Shown: positions 35,248-44,448, numbered from the stretch's first letter. The stretch is 64,000 nucleotides of DNA from Singulisphaera sp. GP187 (GCA_945905925.1 CAMDQN010000009.1:1-64000); one strand, 5' to 3'. Made by a program: numbers and translations. Notes: generated by a model not told the origin, from the letters alone.

Positions 35248-36942
35248 GCGGCTGACCATCTTCAGCAGGCGTTCGACCGCGGGGCGGTGGGCATCGGGCA
35301 CCTTCTTGAGATCGTCGGTCTCGGTCGTCTTGTCGCCGTCCTTGATGATGATCTTCGGGGCAACGGTCGCGTCGGCGGTGCCGGTGACGGTGTAGGTCAC
35401 GTCGCCTCGACGAGCCTTGATGGTGAAGTTGCCGTTCGAGATTGTGATGGACGTGCCGTTGAAGTCGCCGCCGTTGATGACGATACCGCCACCAGGGCGC
35501 CGGAATGGCGGCACCGGTTCCGGTTTCGGCGGTTCCGGGGGCTTGGGCCGCTCGTACTCGCGCCCGGTGATGGCTTTCTCGACCAGCGCGAGTTCCTTTG
35601 CGATGGCTTCCACGTTCTCGCCCTTCTTCGCGGCGCTCTCGACGGCCGTGCGCAGCGCGGTCAGTTCCGGCGGTGCCTCGCCGGGCTTTGCGGCGTTCTT
35701 CGCCAACGCCTTCTCCAGAGCCGCGAACGCTTCGGAAATCGCCCTGACGTTCTCGCCGCGTTTGTTCGCGGTGGCGATCGCGTCACGCAAGTCACCGAGG
35801 TCCGGCTTCGCGGTCTTCGGTTCGTCGGCGTTGGCGCGAACCGGGGAGTCGATCACTCGCTCGGGAATCGGCGGCACCAGACCCGGGAGCGGCTGACCGT
35901 TGGGCAGTTCCGGCAGCAAACCGGGAAGTGGCAGCACCGGCGGCAGCGCTGGTCGCGCCGGTCGCGGAACCGGGCGCGGCGCGGCGCCCACGTCCGGCAG
36001 CACCACGCCCTTCACGTCCAGTTTCTTGCCCTTGCGCACCACCACGAGGTCGATCTTCTCGCCGCTCTTCGCCGCGTTCACCTGGCGAATGAAGTCCTCG
36101 GTGTCGTCGCTGACCGCTTTGCCGGCGAACTCCAGAATGATGTCGTGAACCTTCAAGCCGGCCCTCTCCGCGACCGAACCGGGAACGACCGCGGTGACCG
36201 CGATGCCGACGTTCGCGTCGATGCCCAGTTGCTCTGCGGTGATCGGATTGACCTTCTCCAGACGGATGCCGAACCGGGCGCGTTCCGGGACGCGACCGAC
36301 GTCGGGGAACTCCGGGAACAAGGGCATGACGTTGGCACCGGCGCCGGGCATCAGCGCCTTCATCATCAAGCGGTCGGCCTCAGCAGACAACTTCAGCGCC
36401 TCGGGGTCGCGCGGGTTTGCCTTCAACAGTTCGAGCGCCTTCACGCGCAGGTCCATCGCCTTCTGGAACGCCTCCACGTCGATCCTGGCGCCGGGTTTAG
36501 CGGGGAACGGGACGACCGGGAATGGCACCAGCGGGTTTGGTGGCACGTCGGGGCGCACTTCCGGTCGCGGCTTGGCGAGCGTCCGACCCGCGACTGCCAT
36601 TTCCACCGCGACGAGTTCCTTCGCGATGGCTTCGACGTTCTCGCCCTTCTTCGCGGCGGCATCGACCGCGTCGCGGAGAGTTTGCAGTTCAGCCGGCACG
36701 CGAGCCGCCCTGACGGTGGGCTTCGCCTTCTCGAACGCGTCGAGCGCCTTGCGGATCTCATCCACGTTCTCACCGCGCTTGCCGGCGGTATCGACGGCCT
36801 CGCGCAGCGCGCTCAGATCAACGGGTTTGGCGTCGTCGGCACCGACCGCCGGCTTCGGCTCTTGTGCGATGAGTGCGAACCCGCCCCACACGGACGCAAC
36901 TGCGAGCGCGACGGCAAAGAGCCATTTCCCGGAACGGAACAT
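35245..36942 (-). CDS. Secreted PDZ protein with four helical repeats
   Basis: A 565-residue exported protein. After a signal (LFAVALAVASVWGGFALIAQ) there are two copies of a 31-35-residue helical repeat with motif 'LR-A(V/I)--A-K(K/R)GENV' (residues 43-73 and 85-117), a Pro-rich linker, a PDZ domain (about 223-315, GSVAERAGLKVHDIILEFAG), another Pro-rich linker, and two more copies of the repeat (382-413, 427-459). The C-terminus has a beta-rich part (IVINGGDFNGTSITISNGNF). PDZ domains usually bind C-termini of partner proteins. No protease domain is present. Likely an envelope scaffold. Confidence 0.85.
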   Translation of the reverse strand: MFRSGKWLFAVALAVASVWGGFALIAQEPKPAVGADDAKPVDLSALREAVDTAGKRGENVDEIRKALDAFEKAKPTVRAARVPAELQTLRDAVDAAAKKGENVEAIAKELVAVEMAVAGRTLAKPRPEVRPDVPPNPLVPFPVVPFPAKPGARIDVEAFQKAMDLRVKALELLKANPRDPEALKLSAEADRLMMKALMPGAGANVMPLFPEFPDVGRVPERARFGIRLEKVNPITAEQLGIDANVGIAVTAVVPGSVAERAGLKVHDIILEFAGKAVSDDTEDFIRQVNAAKSGEKIDLVVVRKGKKLDVKGVVLPDVGAAPRPVPRPARPALPPVLPLPGLLPELPNGQPLPGLVPPIPERVIDSPVRANADEPKTAKPDLGDLRDAIATANKRGENVRAISEAFAALEKALAKNAAKPGEAPPELTALRTAVESAAKKGENVEAIAKELALVEKAITGREYERPKPPEPPKPEPVPPFRRPGGGIVINGGDFNGTSITISNGNFTIKARRGDVTYTVTGTADATVAPKIIIKDGDKTTETDDLKKVPDAHRPAVERLLKMVSR

Positions 36943-37036
36943 GATGCGACTCCTGAACGACTGCTATAACGCACTCTGTAGTTGAACACGGCCCGTCCAG
37001 AGAAGCAAGTCCGGCGCGAAGAAGTTACAATCGATC

Positions 37037-37744
37037 TCAGCAGCCGGCGTGCTTACGCTTCTTCCCGACGCGACCCATCTTCTCGATCTTTGCGATGTAC
37101 TCCCACGCATCCGGCACTTTGCAAGACGTGTCGCCCACGTCCACTTCGACCACCCCGATCGCCTTCGCGGTGGCCTTTGCCTTCGCGGTCAGCGGCGCGA
37201 CGTAACCGCCGACAGAGATCACGAAATTGTTCATCGCGGATCGGACGCGGTTCGCGGCACTGCCGATTTCCGCCTTCACTCGCCCGAGCAACTTCTCGAT
37301 CTCCGCAAGGTCGAGGTCCGCGTCCGGCTTGATCGAGAGAATGCTACCGTAGGTTGACCAACCAGCGTTCGCGATCTGTTCGGCGTCGCTGTCGATCCAG
37401 TCGAGAGCGAGTTCACGCCCGAACCTCGACTCCGACGCGACCCACGCCACCGTACACCCACTGATCATGTGCCAGTACGCGCCCTTCACCCACTTCTGGA
37501 GTTGTGCCTTCGTGAACGTGTCGGGGTCGGCGATCATGCCCGCGAGGTACATCGCGTCCGAGTTGCCGGTGTCGTAAAGTTCGAGCGCGAGTGCGTGGTC
37601 CGTTTTGATCTGCTTCTGAAGCACCTTCAAGTCCGCGATCTTCACGCCGAAGAACGGCTCCTTCGCTCCGTGGCGCATGAGGGTCTTCTTGGTCTGCTCG
37701 CTGCCGAGTTTCTTGAGTTGAGCGAGTACATCCTTCGCGGTCAT
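37037..37744 (-). CDS. DNA alkylation repair protein (AlkD-like)
   Basis: A 235-residue HEAT-like repeat protein of the AlkD family, glycosylases that remove alkylated bases. The beginning MTAKDVLAQLKKLGSEQTKK and the segments TDHALALELYDTGNSDAMYL, WVKGAYWHMISG and ANRVRSAMNNFVISVGGYVA match. Known catalytic residues (Trp, Asp, Trp in AlkD) cannot be confirmed in detail, although the YWHMISGCTVAWVASES region contains candidate Trp residues. A Lys-rich C-terminus. It lies alone between the PDZ gene and a small lipoprotein. Confidence 0.88.
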   Translation of the reverse strand: MTAKDVLAQLKKLGSEQTKKTLMRHGAKEPFFGVKIADLKVLQKQIKTDHALALELYDTGNSDAMYLAGMIADPDTFTKAQLQKWVKGAYWHMISGCTVAWVASESRFGRELALDWIDSDAEQIANAGWSTYGSILSIKPDADLDLAEIEKLLGRVKAEIGSAANRVRSAMNNFVISVGGYVAPLTAKAKATAKAIGVVEVDVGDTSCKVPDAWEYIAKIEKMGRVGKKRKHAGC

Positions 37745-37900
37745 GATAACTCCTTAAAGTGACGCCGACGGCGACACCACCAGCGCAAAGAATGTCGCGG
37801 CGTGAGAGGAGAGAAATGGGCACGGCGGGAATCGGCCGGAGTCAATGGGAAGTAGGTCAGCGAAGATTATCGCCCGCGAGCGCGGGTTTCGCAACCCGGC

Positions 37901-38077
37901 TCACTGCTTGGTTTTGGTGTTCTTCCATTCTTCCTTGCGCTGTTCATTCAAGTCCTTCACCTGCTGCTTCTCCTTGTCGTTCAGCTCCTCTTTCGGCCCG
38001 GTCGGTTCCGAGGGGCCGCACCCACCCGCGAACAACACGGTAACCGCGAACAGTGCGAAACAAAAGGTGCGAAACAT
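37901..38077 (-). CDS. Small lipoprotein
   Basis: A 58-residue lipoprotein: signal FCFALFAVTVLFAGGC, then a short hydrophilic helix (EELNDKEKQQVKDLNEQRKE). The start at 38077 is chosen from the signal. No family known. It is downstream of a DUF1559 gene on the same strand, repeating the DUF1559-lipoprotein pairing seen at 958-2460. Confidence 0.7.
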   Translation of the reverse strand: MFRTFCFALFAVTVLFAGGCGPSEPTGPKEELNDKEKQQVKDLNEQRKEEWKNTKTKQ

Positions 38078-38144
38078 GACGTGACCTCGTGAAGCGTAGG
38101 AATCGGGCACCTGGGGGCTTGCGCCCACAGGTGCCCGACGGGCA

Positions 38145-39173
38145 TCAGTTCAGCGGGAGGGATTCGCCTCCGGCCCTGGAACCGGCTGCGGTCCAGGCGT
38201 CGGGGTTAACGGAATCGGTGATGAACCGGATGGACCCGTCGGCCATGGACACGTTGACGCCGCCACTGTGGTAACTGCTCGCCGGGGTGACCAGTTGCCA
38301 CCACTCGCCGCTGTTGGGCCGGTAGCAGGGCTTGTTCGGCGGGAGGATGGTGTTGAACCCGTTCCGCCAGATCGACCCTTCGCGCCACGGGTAGCCGCGC
38401 CAGTTCCAGCCGAGCGTCGCTGCGGTCTGCATGTTCAGCCCGAGCAGGTAGTTCCGAACCGTCGTCGGGTTGTTAGTGTTGAGGGGAATGGCGCCACCGT
38501 CGAAACAGTCGCGCCGGGCGTCGCGCGGGGTTGGCGACCCTCCGTTGGCCCCGTTGGCGACCTCAGCGAACGACACCGTGTTGCTGGTCCCATCCGTGAT
38601 GACGACGATCGTTGTCGCGGGCATCGCGGGTACGCTCCCGTAGGGAACGAAGTTCGTTCCGAACACGCCATCCCACTTGCTCTCGAGGCCGACCCACCGC
38701 CCGTAGTTGGTGTGGTAGTTGGTGAACCCGTACACCTGGCCGGCGAACGTATTCGGGTCGGCCGGGCACGTGAACACCTTCGGCCGAGCTGTCGAGCCGG
38801 CTTCGTGGTTAGTCACGGGCGCCCCGGTCCCGCCCTGGGCGCTGGCCCCATGCGCGAAGGACTGCGTCATCAGGGCGTGGACGTTTCCCTGTTCGATCAC
38901 CGGCAGGAGGTACGCGTGCGGCGACGGCCCCCAAGTGGCCGAGTTCTCCGAGCCGGACGGGAACTTCCCGAAGGCGTCGTGGAAAGTGTGTGCGGCCAGA
39001 CCGATCTGCTTGAGGTTGTTCGAACACTGCGTTCGCGCGGCGGCCTCACGGACCTTCTGAACGGCGGGCAGCAACAACCCGATGAGGATCGCAATAATGG
39101 CGATCACCACCAACAACTCGATCAGCGTGAAACCACCCCGCACAAAACGCGGGGAACAATAAAATCGACACAT
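38145..39173 (-). CDS. DUF1559 pseudopilin-like protein (copy 3)
   Basis: A 342-residue DUF1559 protein with the prepilin motif [20 protein letters not shown] (12-31), [40 protein letters not shown], and the end motif [16 protein letters not shown] (H-x9-DG). Followed by a small lipoprotein gene in the same direction, with 67 bases between. Exported by a type II-like route. Confidence 0.92.
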   Translation of the reverse strand: MCRFYCSPRFVRGGFTLIELLVVIAIIAILIGLLLPAVQKVREAAARTQCSNNLKQIGLAAHTFHDAFGKFPSGSENSATWGPSPHAYLLPVIEQGNVHALMTQSFAHGASAQGGTGAPVTNHEAGSTARPKVFTCPADPNTFAGQVYGFTNYHTNYGRWVGLESKWDGVFGTNFVPYGSVPAMPATTIVVITDGTSNTVSFAEVANGANGGSPTPRDARRDCFDGGAIPLNTNNPTTVRNYLLGLNMQTAATLGWNWRGYPWREGSIWRNGFNTILPPNKPCYRPNSGEWWQLVTPASSYHSGGVNVSMADGSIRFITDSVNPDAWTAAGSRAGGESLPLN

Positions 39174-39324
39174 GACATCCTCCAGTCGAGAAATGAGAGG
39201 AATCGACCGCTGCGAATCAGTCCAGCGCGACCGAACGGCCTGCGAGGAGAAAGTTGAGTATCTCCCAACCCGCGAACGGTCGCAAGTACATTCCGCGAAT
39301 CCGCGACCGTGTTAAGATGGAACG

Positions 39325-40545
39325 ATGCGACCAATCTACCTCGACCACAATGCGACCACGCCACTGTTGCCAGGTGTGTGGGATGCGATGCGCCCGCTAA
39401 TGGAGCAAACCTACGGCAACCCGTCGTCGGCGCACGCGATCGGGCGCAAGGCGCGGCAGGCACTCGAAGACGCGCGCGAGAAGATCGCGGTGTTGTTGGG
39501 CGCGCAGCCGGACGAAGTGACGTTCACCAGCGGCGCGACCGAGGCGAACAACCTCGCGGTGTTTGGATTGCAAAGGCAACCTAACCCCCCAACCCCCTTC
39601 CCTAAGAAGGAAGGGGGAGCAAGAACCGGAGTGTCTTCTCCCCCTTCCTTCTTAGGGAAGGGGGTTGGGGGGTTAGGTTGCCTTTGCGTCGCCTCCCTCC
39701 TCGAACACCCGTGCGTGATCGAACCGCTTCGCCACCTCGAATCGCTCGGCGTTCCGGTCGAATGGCTCCCCGTGAACACCCGCGGCGTGATCGAGTGGCG
39801 CGCCTCGGCCGGAAACGCGGACCTCGTGTGCGTGATGCTCGCGAACCACGAAACCGGTGCGGTTCAGCCGGTAAGTGACATCGCGTTGTCACTCCCTAAG
39901 AACGCACGCTTGCACTGCGACGCGGTTCAAGCCGTGGGAAAACTCGCGGTGAGTTTCCGCGAACTCGGTGCAACCACACTCACCGCGAGCGCGCACAAGT
40001 TCGGCGGACCGAAAGGGGTTGGCGTGCTTCTGACGAAACGCGGCACGCACCTGTCGCCGCGCGTGTTCGGCGGACACCAACAAAGCGGTCGGCGACCGGG
40101 CACGGAACCGGTTTCGCTCGCGGTCGGAATGGCGGCCGCGCTAGAACTCGCGGTGCGGAACCTGGACAAAAACCGCACGCAACTCGAATCCCTCCGCTTG
40201 CGATTCTGGAACGCGCTGGAACGCGAATGCGCACCGGTCGTACTGAACGGCCCGGAGATCGGCGCGCCGGACGTGGTGCCGACCACGTTCAACGTATCGT
40301 TCCTGGGCTGCCGCGCGGACCTACTCCTGATGGCGCTCGACCTGGCAGGCATCGCGTGTTCGACCGGGTCCGCGTGTTCGAGCGGTAGCTTACTTCCAAG
40401 TCCGGTGCTGCGCGCGATGAGCGTTTCGGACGAGGTGCTGCGGTCGGCGCTGCGGTTCAGTTTCTCGCCGAGCCAATCGGTTGAAGAGATCGACGAGGCC
40501 GCGGCGCGCATTGCCCATTGCGTGCGGACGCTGCGCGCCGGATGA
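39325..40545 (+). CDS. Cysteine desulfurase with in-frame repeat insertion
   Basis: A 406-residue PLP enzyme of the NifS/IscS class, which releases sulfur from cysteine for Fe-S clusters and thiolated tRNA. Visible landmarks are YLDHNATTPLLPGV at the start, the SGATEANNLAVFG phosphate-loop segment, the PLP Lys in TASAHKFGGPKGVGVL, and the catalytic Cys loop CSTGSACSSGSL. Residues about 84-121 (QPNPPTPFPKKEGGARTGVS...GGLGCLC) correspond to palindromic element B and lie just before the conserved LLEHPCVIEP, so they are an insertion in a surface loop. The frame is open. It could supply sulfur to MnmA (30 kb). Confidence 0.9.
   Translation: MRPIYLDHNATTPLLPGVWDAMRPLMEQTYGNPSSAHAIGRKARQALEDAREKIAVLLGAQPDEVTFTSGATEANNLAVFGLQRQPNPPTPFPKKEGGARTGVSSPPSFLGKGVGGLGCLCVASLLEHPCVIEPLRHLESLGVPVEWLPVNTRGVIEWRASAGNADLVCVMLANHETGAVQPVSDIALSLPKNARLHCDAVQAVGKLAVSFRELGATTLTASAHKFGGPKGVGVLLTKRGTHLSPRVFGGHQQSGRRPGTEPVSLAVGMAAALELAVRNLDKNRTQLESLRLRFWNALERECAPVVLNGPEIGAPDVVPTTFNVSFLGCRADLLLMALDLAGIACSTGSACSSGSLLPSPVLRAMSVSDEVLRSALRFSFSPSQSVEEIDEAAARIAHCVRTLRAG
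39570..39687. repeat. Palindromic element family B inside the cysteine desulfurase gene (B2)
   Basis: Nearly perfect inverted repeat: left arm GCAAAGGCAACCTAACCCCC, inner core CTAAGAAGGAAGGGGGAGC, and the complement ending at 39687. The arms include flanking sequence (GCAAAGG/CCTTTGC), showing that duplication or inversion extended past the core. It is translated in frame. Confidence 0.92.
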
Positions 40546-40547
40546 GT

Positions 40548-41333
40548 TTACTTCGGACTCACGTCGAAATCAGTCGGCTTCATCTCCATCGTCTTGGCGC
40601 CTTGCGGGAGCGCGATCTCGATCACGTCGCCGGCGCGGCCCTTCGCGCCGCCGCGAACGCCGTTCTCGTGCCAGTACACGACGCGGAACTTACCGGCCGG
40701 TGCGTTCGCGATCGAAAACTTCCCGTCCTCGTCCGTTACCGCGTAATACGGGTGATCGAAGATCCGCACGTAACCGGTCATCCACGGGTGAATCGTGCAC
40801 TTGTATTGGATCGGCGCACTCTCCTTCTTGAGCGCCGGCAGTTTAAAGTCCATTTGCTTGGGAATGGTCGGGTTGTGCGAGCCGTTCTCGGCGCTCTCCC
40901 AGAAGAAGTTGTGCGCGATCGCGGCCGGGTTCTTCACGACGATCGTGTCACCGACGCGCGCAGTCGTGATGCGATTCACGAACATGCAACACGGTTGATC
41001 GATCACCACCTCTTCAGCTTTGCGCTTCGCGTCGTTGGGGTGAATCTGCTCCTTCGCGAACACGGCCTTCAGGTCGTTGTCGTCCGGGCGCAGGTACACC
41101 ACCACGTTTTTGATCCCGCGGTTCTTCGCGTTCACCAAAACCGATTCGTCGAGGATCGCGCCTTTCGCGAGGCACGCGACCGCGTCGGGACCGACCACCT
41201 TGAGTTCGGCGCGCTTCGGAATGTCCTTGTCGGCCGGGAACACCACCTGTCCTTTGACTGTCACCCACTTGTCTTGCGCGGTCACGATGGATGCGAGCGC
41301 GCAGCAGCACACGCACGACAACAGTAGTCGCAT
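40548..41333 (-). CDS. Secreted cupredoxin-like protein with intact copper ligands
   Basis: A 261-residue exported protein. Signal LLLSCVCCCALASIVTAQ, then a carboxypeptidase-regulatory-like beta domain and a cupredoxin fold. A complete type-1-copper-like ligand set is visible: His141 in IAHNFFW, Cys179, His182 and Met185 in YKCTIHPWMTGY. The end repeats AVTDEDGKFSIANAPAGKFR (regulatory beta domain). It is 33 bases downstream of the sigma-factor fusion (41367-42983), and its sequence is closely paralogous to the C-terminal half of that fusion. Electron transfer or copper binding in the periplasm is likely. Confidence 0.85.
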   Translation of the reverse strand: MRLLLSCVCCCALASIVTAQDKWVTVKGQVVFPADKDIPKRAELKVVGPDAVACLAKGAILDESVLVNAKNRGIKNVVVYLRPDDNDLKAVFAKEQIHPNDAKRKAEEVVIDQPCCMFVNRITTARVGDTIVVKNPAAIAHNFFWESAENGSHNPTIPKQMDFKLPALKKESAPIQYKCTIHPWMTGYVRIFDHPYYAVTDEDGKFSIANAPAGKFRVVYWHENGVRGGAKGRAGDVIEIALPQGAKTMEMKPTDFDVSPK

Positions 41334-41366
41334 GGAAACACCTTGAGGTAATGGAACCAGGGAACG

Positions 41367-42983
41367 TTACCGAGAGGCCCAGCTATCACTCTTGAACGGA
41401 AGCAAGTCGAGTTCCTGCTTCCCGGTGCGGCTTTCGGGGATCGTCACCTTCTCACCGAGTTTGCCGGGCGCACCGTCGCGGTAGCCAACGGTTTCGTGCC
41501 ACACGACGAGCCGCCACTTGCCCGCGGGCGCGTTCGCGATCGAAAACTTACCGTTGGCATCCGTGACCGCGAAGTACGGGTGATCGAACGCCCACACGTA
41601 GCCCTTCATCCACGGGTAGATGTTCGACGTGTATGCGTCGGGCGAGCGCATCGCCGGGAGCGGTTTCGCGGTGTGCGACATGCCCTTGCCGATCAGCACG
41701 TTGAACTCGCGCCTGGCTCCGTTGTCGAGTTGGAACGCGGTGTAAAGCACGTTCGTCGGGACCGGTAAGCGGTTATCGAAGACGACGTTGTCGCCGGCCC
41801 GCGCCGCGAGCACCCGCGGCATGAACTGTCCGCGAACCGCGAGGACCGTGTGTTCTTGCGCTTCCGGCTTTGCGAGGCCGGGGTGAATTCTCTCCGCGGG
41901 GAAGTCGGCTTTTTTGTCGTCCGAATCCGGGCGTAGCCACACCACCGCGTTCGCGATGCCGCGGTTCTGCGCGTGAACCAGTACGTCCTCGTGCAGCAGC
42001 GGCGCGAACGGCTTCCACACGTCCACGTCCTTGACGCCGTCGGTGACGCTCTTCACATCAGGAATCGCCTGATCCTTCGGGAACACCACACGCCCCGACA
42101 CGGTCACCCACGGTTTCAGCACGACCGCGCGGGGTGCCGGCTCGAACGCGGGCTTCGGTTGCGCCGCGTGCGCGGTAATCGGAACGGGAAGCGAGTTCTC
42201 CGCCGCTTCGTTCGCGAGTCCAAACGCGATGCCGCCGACCACGATCGCGACCACGGCAACCGCGGACGCGAGCTTCGCACTGATGCCGCGCCGGAGCGCC
42301 TCGGCAGCGAGCGCGGCACTTGCGGGTGAAGACGCGAGTGCGGGGACCGCGGCGCGAGCCGGGGACGCGAGCGCCCCGGTGAGCAACCCCAACCCGAGCG
42401 TCACACCGCGACGGGCCAATCGCGAGCGCAGAAGTTCCTTCCCGCGATCGAGCCGACGGCGCAGCGTGCTGAGACTCCAGCCGAGTTCGCGTGCGGCTTC
42501 GTCGTGCGTGCGCTCTTCGAGAAAGCACGCGACCAGCGCCGCGCGAAGTTCCTCGGGCATCGCACCGAGTTCTTCGTCGAGTACGCGAAGGAGATCATCG
42601 AAATCTGCGGAGGGTGGCGTGTCTTCGCACTTCATCAGGGGGCTTACGCCCCCCGCTCGCCCGGATCGCTTCGCGCGGCGCTGTTCGTGGCGGCGCGCCG
42701 CGAGACCGACGCGCCGCGCGACACCGAACAGCCACCCGCCCACCGAAGTCGCTTCCGTCGCGCCTTTCGGGTTGCGGGCCAGCACGAGAAACACCGCCTG
42801 GAATGCGTCTTCCGCGAGGTGCGCGTCGCGAACGACCCGCCGACACACGCTAAAGACGAGCCGGCCGTGTCGCTTCACGAGTTGTTCAAATGCCAGTTGG
42901 TCGTGTTGTTCGACGAAACGGCTCAACAGCGCGCGATCATCGAGCGAGGCGAGCGGGTTTGGCAGTCGAACGCGAACGGACAT
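41367..42983 (-). CDS. ECF sigma factor fused to a membrane-anchored pseudo-cupredoxin domain
   Basis: A 538-residue protein. Residues 10-105 are an ECF region 2 (LVKRHGRLVFSVCRRVVRDA, AEDAFQAVFLVLARNP, GGWLFGVARRVGLAARR) and 130-190 a region 4 (MPEELRAALVACFLEERTHD, AARELGWSLSTLRRRLDRGK). Between them a half copy of element A adds SGRAGGVSPLMKCE. Residues 238-256 form a membrane helix (LASAVAVVAIVVGGIAFGLA), so residues from 260 on are outside. That part is paralogous to the neighbour 40548-41333, but the copper ligands are changed: His141 to Thr410, Cys179 to Ser453, His182 to Tyr456; only Met is kept. Start at ATG 42983, preceded by GGAG. Confidence 0.9.
   Translation of the reverse strand: MSVRVRLPNPLASLDDRALLSRFVEQHDQLAFEQLVKRHGRLVFSVCRRVVRDAHLAEDAFQAVFLVLARNPKGATEATSVGGWLFGVARRVGLAARRHEQRRAKRSGRAGGVSPLMKCEDTPPSADFDDLLRVLDEELGAMPEELRAALVACFLEERTHDEAARELGWSLSTLRRRLDRGKELLRSRLARRGVTLGLGLLTGALASPARAAVPALASSPASAALAAEALRRGISAKLASAVAVVAIVVGGIAFGLANEAAENSLPVPITAHAAQPKPAFEPAPRAVVLKPWVTVSGRVVFPKDQAIPDVKSVTDGVKDVDVWKPFAPLLHEDVLVHAQNRGIANAVVWLRPDSDDKKADFPAERIHPGLAKPEAQEHTVLAVRGQFMPRVLAARAGDNVVFDNRLPVPTNVLYTAFQLDNGARREFNVLIGKGMSHTAKPLPAMRSPDAYTSNIYPWMKGYVWAFDHPYFAVTDANGKFSIANAPAGKWRLVVWHETVGYRDGAPGKLGEKVTIPESRTGKQELDLLPFKSDSWASR
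42633..42662. repeat. Element A, half copy inside the sigma-factor gene (A5)
   Basis: CAGGGGGCTTACGCCCCCCG followed by CTCGCCC is the right half of element A. It encodes part of the linker between sigma regions 2 and 4 (minus-strand reading SGRAGGVSPLM). Confidence 0.8.
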
Positions 42984-43055
42984 CGGCAGCACTCCGCAAG
43001 AGCGTCTACCTGTATCATGTCCGGCCGCACGGTGAAATGTTCAGAAAAAGTGGAG

Positions 43056-43194
43056 AAGAACCTACCCCCCGGCCCCCTCCCTGAAGGGAAGGGGAGCAGC
43101 GCTCGCTCCGCTCGCGGGATCGACGCGTTTCCTCCGCGATCGCAGCGAGCAGTCTTCCCCTTCCCTTCAGGGAGGGGGTTGGGGGGTAGGTTCT
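43056..43194. repeat. Palindromic element family B, intergenic copy (B3)
   Basis: Arm AGAACCTACCCCCCGGCCCC with CCTGAAGGGAAGGGG, and its complement ending at 43194, between the sigma-factor fusion (start 42983) and the end of manA at 43195. Loop about 55 bases. Confidence 0.9.
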
Positions 43195-44193
43195 TCACTC
43201 GCTCGGCAGGCCGCATTCGAGCAGCGTGAGTTCAGTCGCGGGCAGCGCGATCGCGCTTCCGACTTCCGCCGGGAGCAAGTACACGTCGCCCGCGCGGAGT
43301 ACATACCGCACGCCGGCCGATTCGAGTTCACCGCTTCCAGAGACACACACGATCGCGCGACACTGGCTCGCGGCACCCACGCGGAACGGCACCGCGCTCG
43401 TGAGCCGCTCCAACGTGAAGTAGTTGCACGTCACCAGGCTTTCGTGTCGCACGCCGTCGCGCACCGCGACCGCCGGGCGAACCGGGTGGCACGGGCCGCG
43501 CCCGAAGTCCGCACACGCCAGCCCTTCGTCGATGTGAAGTTGTCGCGGCAACTTCGTCTTCGCGTCCACGCGGTCCCAGTCGTAGAGCCGATAGGTGATG
43601 TCGCTCGTCTGCTGCACTTCAAACAACAGCAGGTTCGAGCCGATCGCGTGAATGGTGCCGGCTTCGAGAAACACGCAGTCGCCCGCGTTCGGTGTGAAAC
43701 TGTGCAGCGTGCCGGGCGTGGTCTTCGACGCGAGCGCCGCGCGGAAGTCAGCGGCGCCGACGCCCTCCGCGAACCCGGCGTAGAGGCGGCTCGTCGCGGG
43801 ATCGCGGTCGAGAACCACCCACGCTTCCGTTTTGCCGAACTTCCCCGGACCGAGCAGCGCGGCTTGCGCGTCGTTCGGGTGAACCTGAACGGAGAGTTCC
43901 TGGCGCGCGTCGAGGAACTTCAGCAACAGCGGGAACCGGCCCTGCGGCGTCTTCGCCGCACCGACGATTCGCGCCGGGTTGGGTGCGAGCAGTTCGCGAA
44001 GCGTGGCCCCCGCGAGCGGGCCGTCCGCGACGCGACTCAGGCTCCCGTCCACGTCACTCAACACCCACGCTTCGCCGACGGGATCGTCATGCGCGACGGT
44101 TCGGTTCAGGTACGCGGGGAGCCGCCGCCCACCCCACAGGTTGGTCGTGAAGAGCGGGTCGAACCGTAACGGGTACAACGGGGCACGCGCCAT
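43195..44193 (-). CDS. manA: Mannose-6-phosphate isomerase, class I
   Basis: A 332-residue type I phosphomannose isomerase, zinc dependent, linking fructose-6-phosphate and mannose-6-phosphate. The zinc ligands are in ELSVQVHPNDAQA (Gln, His), FGKTEAWVVL (Glu) and FLEAGTIHAIGSN (His). The first residues ARAPLYPLRFDPLFTTNLWG match the family start, so ATG 44193 is preferred over 44310. It supplies mannose units for surface polysaccharide and glycoprotein. The stop codon abuts element B3. Confidence 0.95.
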   Translation of the reverse strand: MARAPLYPLRFDPLFTTNLWGGRRLPAYLNRTVAHDDPVGEAWVLSDVDGSLSRVADGPLAGATLRELLAPNPARIVGAAKTPQGRFPLLLKFLDARQELSVQVHPNDAQAALLGPGKFGKTEAWVVLDRDPATSRLYAGFAEGVGAADFRAALASKTTPGTLHSFTPNAGDCVFLEAGTIHAIGSNLLLFEVQQTSDITYRLYDWDRVDAKTKLPRQLHIDEGLACADFGRGPCHPVRPAVAVRDGVRHESLVTCNYFTLERLTSAVPFRVGAASQCRAIVCVSGSGELESAGVRYVLRAGDVYLLPAEVGSAIALPATELTLLECGLPSE

Positions 44194-44448
44194 TCGTGGC
44201 TTCTTTCCAACTGCGGGCAACGGTGTGCGGGTCGTATCATCCCGATCCCTTGGGATGGCAGTCAATTCCATGTTTCCGATTCCTTCGGCGTGCATCGCAA
44301 TCCCCGACACAATACGCGTCCGGGAATTTCTTCACAAACTGTAGGGCGCAAGTCGGCAATCCGGCGCCATTACTTGAGTGCAACTGGCGGGTGAAGGAAA
44401 CCGCCAGACAACCCAAGCTTCTGACGGGGGTCAGGTATGGAGATAACG
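44194..44448. other. Divergent intergenic region
   Basis: 255 bases between divergent manA and the small secreted protein gene. No gene seen; should hold both promoters. Confidence 0.4.

Noticed and set aside
35287-36969. 560-codon open frame on the plus strand opposite the PDZ gene
   Set aside because: It is antisense to a clear protein with signal, repeats and PDZ domain; its own sequence is Arg/His/Gly-rich without domains, as expected from GC-rich third positions.
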